From: Calamus simplicifolius
Lineage: Eukaryota; Streptophyta; Magnoliopsida; Arecales; Arecaceae
Direction: 5' to 3'
DNA length: 64,000 bases
NCBI GenBank assembly: GCA_900491605.1
Contig: UESW01001520.1
Span: forward strand, 1 to 64,000
Below the pieces are notes generated by a model that did not search any database, was not told where the DNA came from, and worked only from the letters and a program-made list of their open reading frames with translations. Below, piece by piece: positions 62,500-64,000 of the stretch. Positions within the stretch are counted from its first letter, which is position 1; each line of letters opens with the position of its first letter. A program made the position numbers and the translations under genes.

Positions 62500-62699
62500 T
62501 GATGCCCCTCCCAATAGTCCTACATCGAAAAATTTGGAGTTGGTTGAGTGGTTATATGTAGTAAAGTAAGAAGGATAAGGTACCAATTGGATCCTTTTTG
62601 GGCTGTGGTGGCCCAAGTTGGTATGGACCTTGTCTGTCTTGCTTTCTTGTAACGAAACGGGTTTGTGGGTGCTGCGGGTCCAAGGCCCGGGTCGTTACA
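62500..62699 (+). repeat. TRIM 3' LTR
   Basis: 200 bp, TGATGCCCCTCCC to GGGTCGTTACA. Followed by the target duplication TTAAC (62700-62704). It is homologous to 56766-56962 (forward) and 56609-56765 (inverted). Confidence 0.85.
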
Positions 62700-62704
62700 T
62701 TAAC
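62700..62704. repeat. Target-site duplication TTAAC, right copy (TRIM)
   Basis: Identical to 56604-56608. Confidence 0.8.
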
Positions 62705-63691
62705 TCTAACACTGAAGCTTAACTTTCCTTGCCACTGACATTGTATGTCCTCTTCATATTTCTGTTCCTGTCATGTCCTTGAACTACTTATCCACCCTAC
62801 ATGCTACCAGTTCTTATATTATTGAGAATTCTTTAGTCAACTCTTGATAACAAAGCCTACAATGTGTTCTAGCTTTCCCTTATCTTACCTCCTGTCTTCT
62901 AGGTCCTCTTTTGATTGATCGTTCCATTCTGGCCTTAAACCGCTTAGCCCCAACCTATCTAAATTGCTGATCCTGCGTTATCAAGATTCCTGTCAAGTGC
63001 CTTAACTATAAGAGGACTTCAGGTTTGGAATTATCTCTATTGGTTGCCTTTTTGTTTTTTGCAAAGCAGTTCCTTTTCAGTTCTTTGCATGTCTCAATGT
63101 TTCAGCCCTCTTGGATACTGTATGGTGTGAGTTTACCAATCAAATGAAAGGATTACCTTATATCAGAAAATCTGATAATTGGTTATGCGAAAATACTTGA
63201 TACATTGTGGTATATTAAACTTCCCTTCAAGCAGATGACCCACCAAAATAAAAATTATGAAGCACAAAAGTTCTTTCTGTTTGGTTAATATTGAACTACT
63301 ACATTATTAAGTGTTTACTAGATTTTCCAGGATCATAAAAATTATTTCCAGATAAAATATGTCAGTTGTTTTATTGATTGAGGAGGTAAAGTTCAGAAAA
63401 TGTAACACTCCTACTTTGCATATCTATGGGATTACTCCAATTCATTCAGTCATATCAAAGAATAGACCATGTCTTTTTGGTTCTCATCAAGATTTTTGTT
63501 TGGAACTGCTTACTGAGACTCCCTTGAACTCCAATTATATCAAACTGGCAGCATCAGATTGTTGGCTGTGGTATTCTTGCCCATAAAGCAAAATGTTTCT
63601 GGACAAAACTATCTGTTTCTAATTTCTTTCTATCAATTTGGTAGTTCGCAATTTGTTGCTCCAAACTTTGTGTTTTGGTCTAAATATGCAG
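62705..63691 (+). other. Putative intron sequence
   Basis: T-rich, apparently single-copy DNA. A 75-codon frame at 63359-63586 lacks splice context and domain support and is not called. It ends with a T-rich tract and AG at 63690-63691, upstream of the candidate exon. Confidence 0.4.
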
Positions 63692-63781
63692 CTATATGCT
63701 CGGAGGCACTTTTTGTATCCACCTTTAAGTATCAATGAGTACAATGAACGTGTGATGAAAATAGTACGATGTGAAGCACAG
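63692..63781 (+). CDS. Candidate internal exon of the unidentified gene
   Basis: Ninety bases bounded by AAATATGCAG before and GTATGC after. Of the three frames only phase 0 is open: LYARRHFLYPPLSINEYNER, VMKIVRCEAQ. Length divisible by three, clean splice sites and a balanced amino-acid composition favour a real exon. I do not recognise the protein. It belongs to the same strand as exon 1 at 54918. Confidence 0.45.
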
Positions 63782-63973
63782 GTATGCATCTAACTGTATG
63801 TCCGGCGAAATCAGTTATATTATAATCTTGTGAGCTGTGAAGATTGTTTGTTGCTTTGTTAGCATGCTGTTTTCAAATTAAAATGTAAACCTGCCTGATT
63901 TGACATCTTCTCAGGTGGTTTTTTTAATACATATGTATCTGCCATTTTTCTCCTACTTTCAGGTCCATTCCAG

Positions 63974-64000
63974 CATACCCTTCCTCCTTATTTGAAGACA
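63974..64000 (+). CDS. Candidate next exon, running off the window
   Basis: Two possible acceptors lie 11 bases apart: TTTCAG at 63957-63962 and CATTCCAG ending at 63973. Using the second keeps phase 0 with the preceding exon and gives HTLPPYLKT to the window end; the first in phase 0 hits a stop. The choice is therefore based on the open frame. It is truncated by the window edge. Confidence 0.35.

Larger units (their letters stand above)
56609..62699 (+). mobile_element. TRIM with an inverted LTR piece at its left end, hosting a nested gypsy element
   Basis: The outer boundaries are TGTAACGACC (56609) and GGTCGTTACA (62699), flanked by TTAAC on both sides. Inside: an inverted partial LTR (56609-56765), a forward LTR (56766-56962), a methionine-tRNA primer site (56966-56977), about 160 bp of non-coding internal DNA, the nested chromovirus (57135-62475), a polypurine tract (62484-62499) and a 3' LTR (62500-62699). 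Without the nested element the TRIM is under 800 bp. Its internal region has no coding capacity. Confidence 0.8.

Noticed and set aside
1..64000. tRNA, rRNA or snRNA genes
   Set aside because: Only short tRNA-complementary primer sites of retroelements were seen; no cloverleaf-like or rRNA-like sequence was recognised by eye.

Overview
This is repeat-dense nuclear DNA from a flowering plant. Evidence: plant-specific LTR-retrotransposon lineages (Sirevirus, Tat, Tnt1/Tork-type, chromovirus-type, TRIMs), plant CACTA and hAT termini, intron-containing fragments of plant genes, and one GC-rich candidate exon 1 beside AT-rich introns. The GC-rich exons and the element mix suggest a monocot, with a palm-like impression, but nothing here proves the taxon. 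No intact protein gene is fully contained; almost every long reading frame is transposon-derived and broken.

Layout, left to right. 1-4708: 3' part of a plus-strand Sirevirus-like Ty1/copia element (RNase H end, broken env-like ORF, several polypurine tracts, 1.7 kb 3' LTR with short palindromic repeats). 4709-11609: minus-strand Tat-lineage Ty3/gypsy element with two RNase H domains, cut on its left by the Sirevirus; its 5' LTR (10365-11609) carries a 62-bp tandem array. 13.3-13.8 kb: TRIM-like relic. 13.8-19.2 kb: an older, heavily decayed Tat element with a plus-strand antisense ORF relic. 19784-21858: non-autonomous hAT-like element with a GC-rich cargo. 23.7-24.6 kb: relic of a CACTA-associated plant transposase. 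26391-27438: second hAT-like element with telomere-like subterminal repeats. 28053-34632: CACTA element (TSD AAC) carrying exons of NTF2, a glycine-rich RNA-binding protein and a REVEILLE-type MYB. 35-38 kb: LTR relics, minisatellites, a truncated Tork-type gag and an assembly ambiguity (N at 38080, 27 consecutive G). 38279-42375: non-autonomous gag-protease LTR element (TR-GAG-like). 44414-52004: minus-strand Tork-type Ty1/copia element interrupted by a 2.3 kb solo LTR. 52161-52646: TRIM relic. 53386-54430: inverted-repeat element carrying a broken pectinesterase-inhibitor-domain copy. 54918-64000: start of a plus-strand, probably host gene (exon 1 at 54918-55152, later exons near 63.7-64.0 kb). 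Its intron holds a TRIM (56609-62699, TSD TTAAC), which in turn holds a chromovirus-type gypsy element (57135-62475, TSD TCGCC).

The main stories are nested insertion, readable from target-site duplications, and gene capture: three elements of three superfamily types (CACTA, hAT-like, possible MULE-like) carry host-like sequence. The most unusual structures are the multi-gene CACTA chimera and the TRIM whose left end is an inverted copy of the U5 side of its own LTR, so that both outer ends read as U5.
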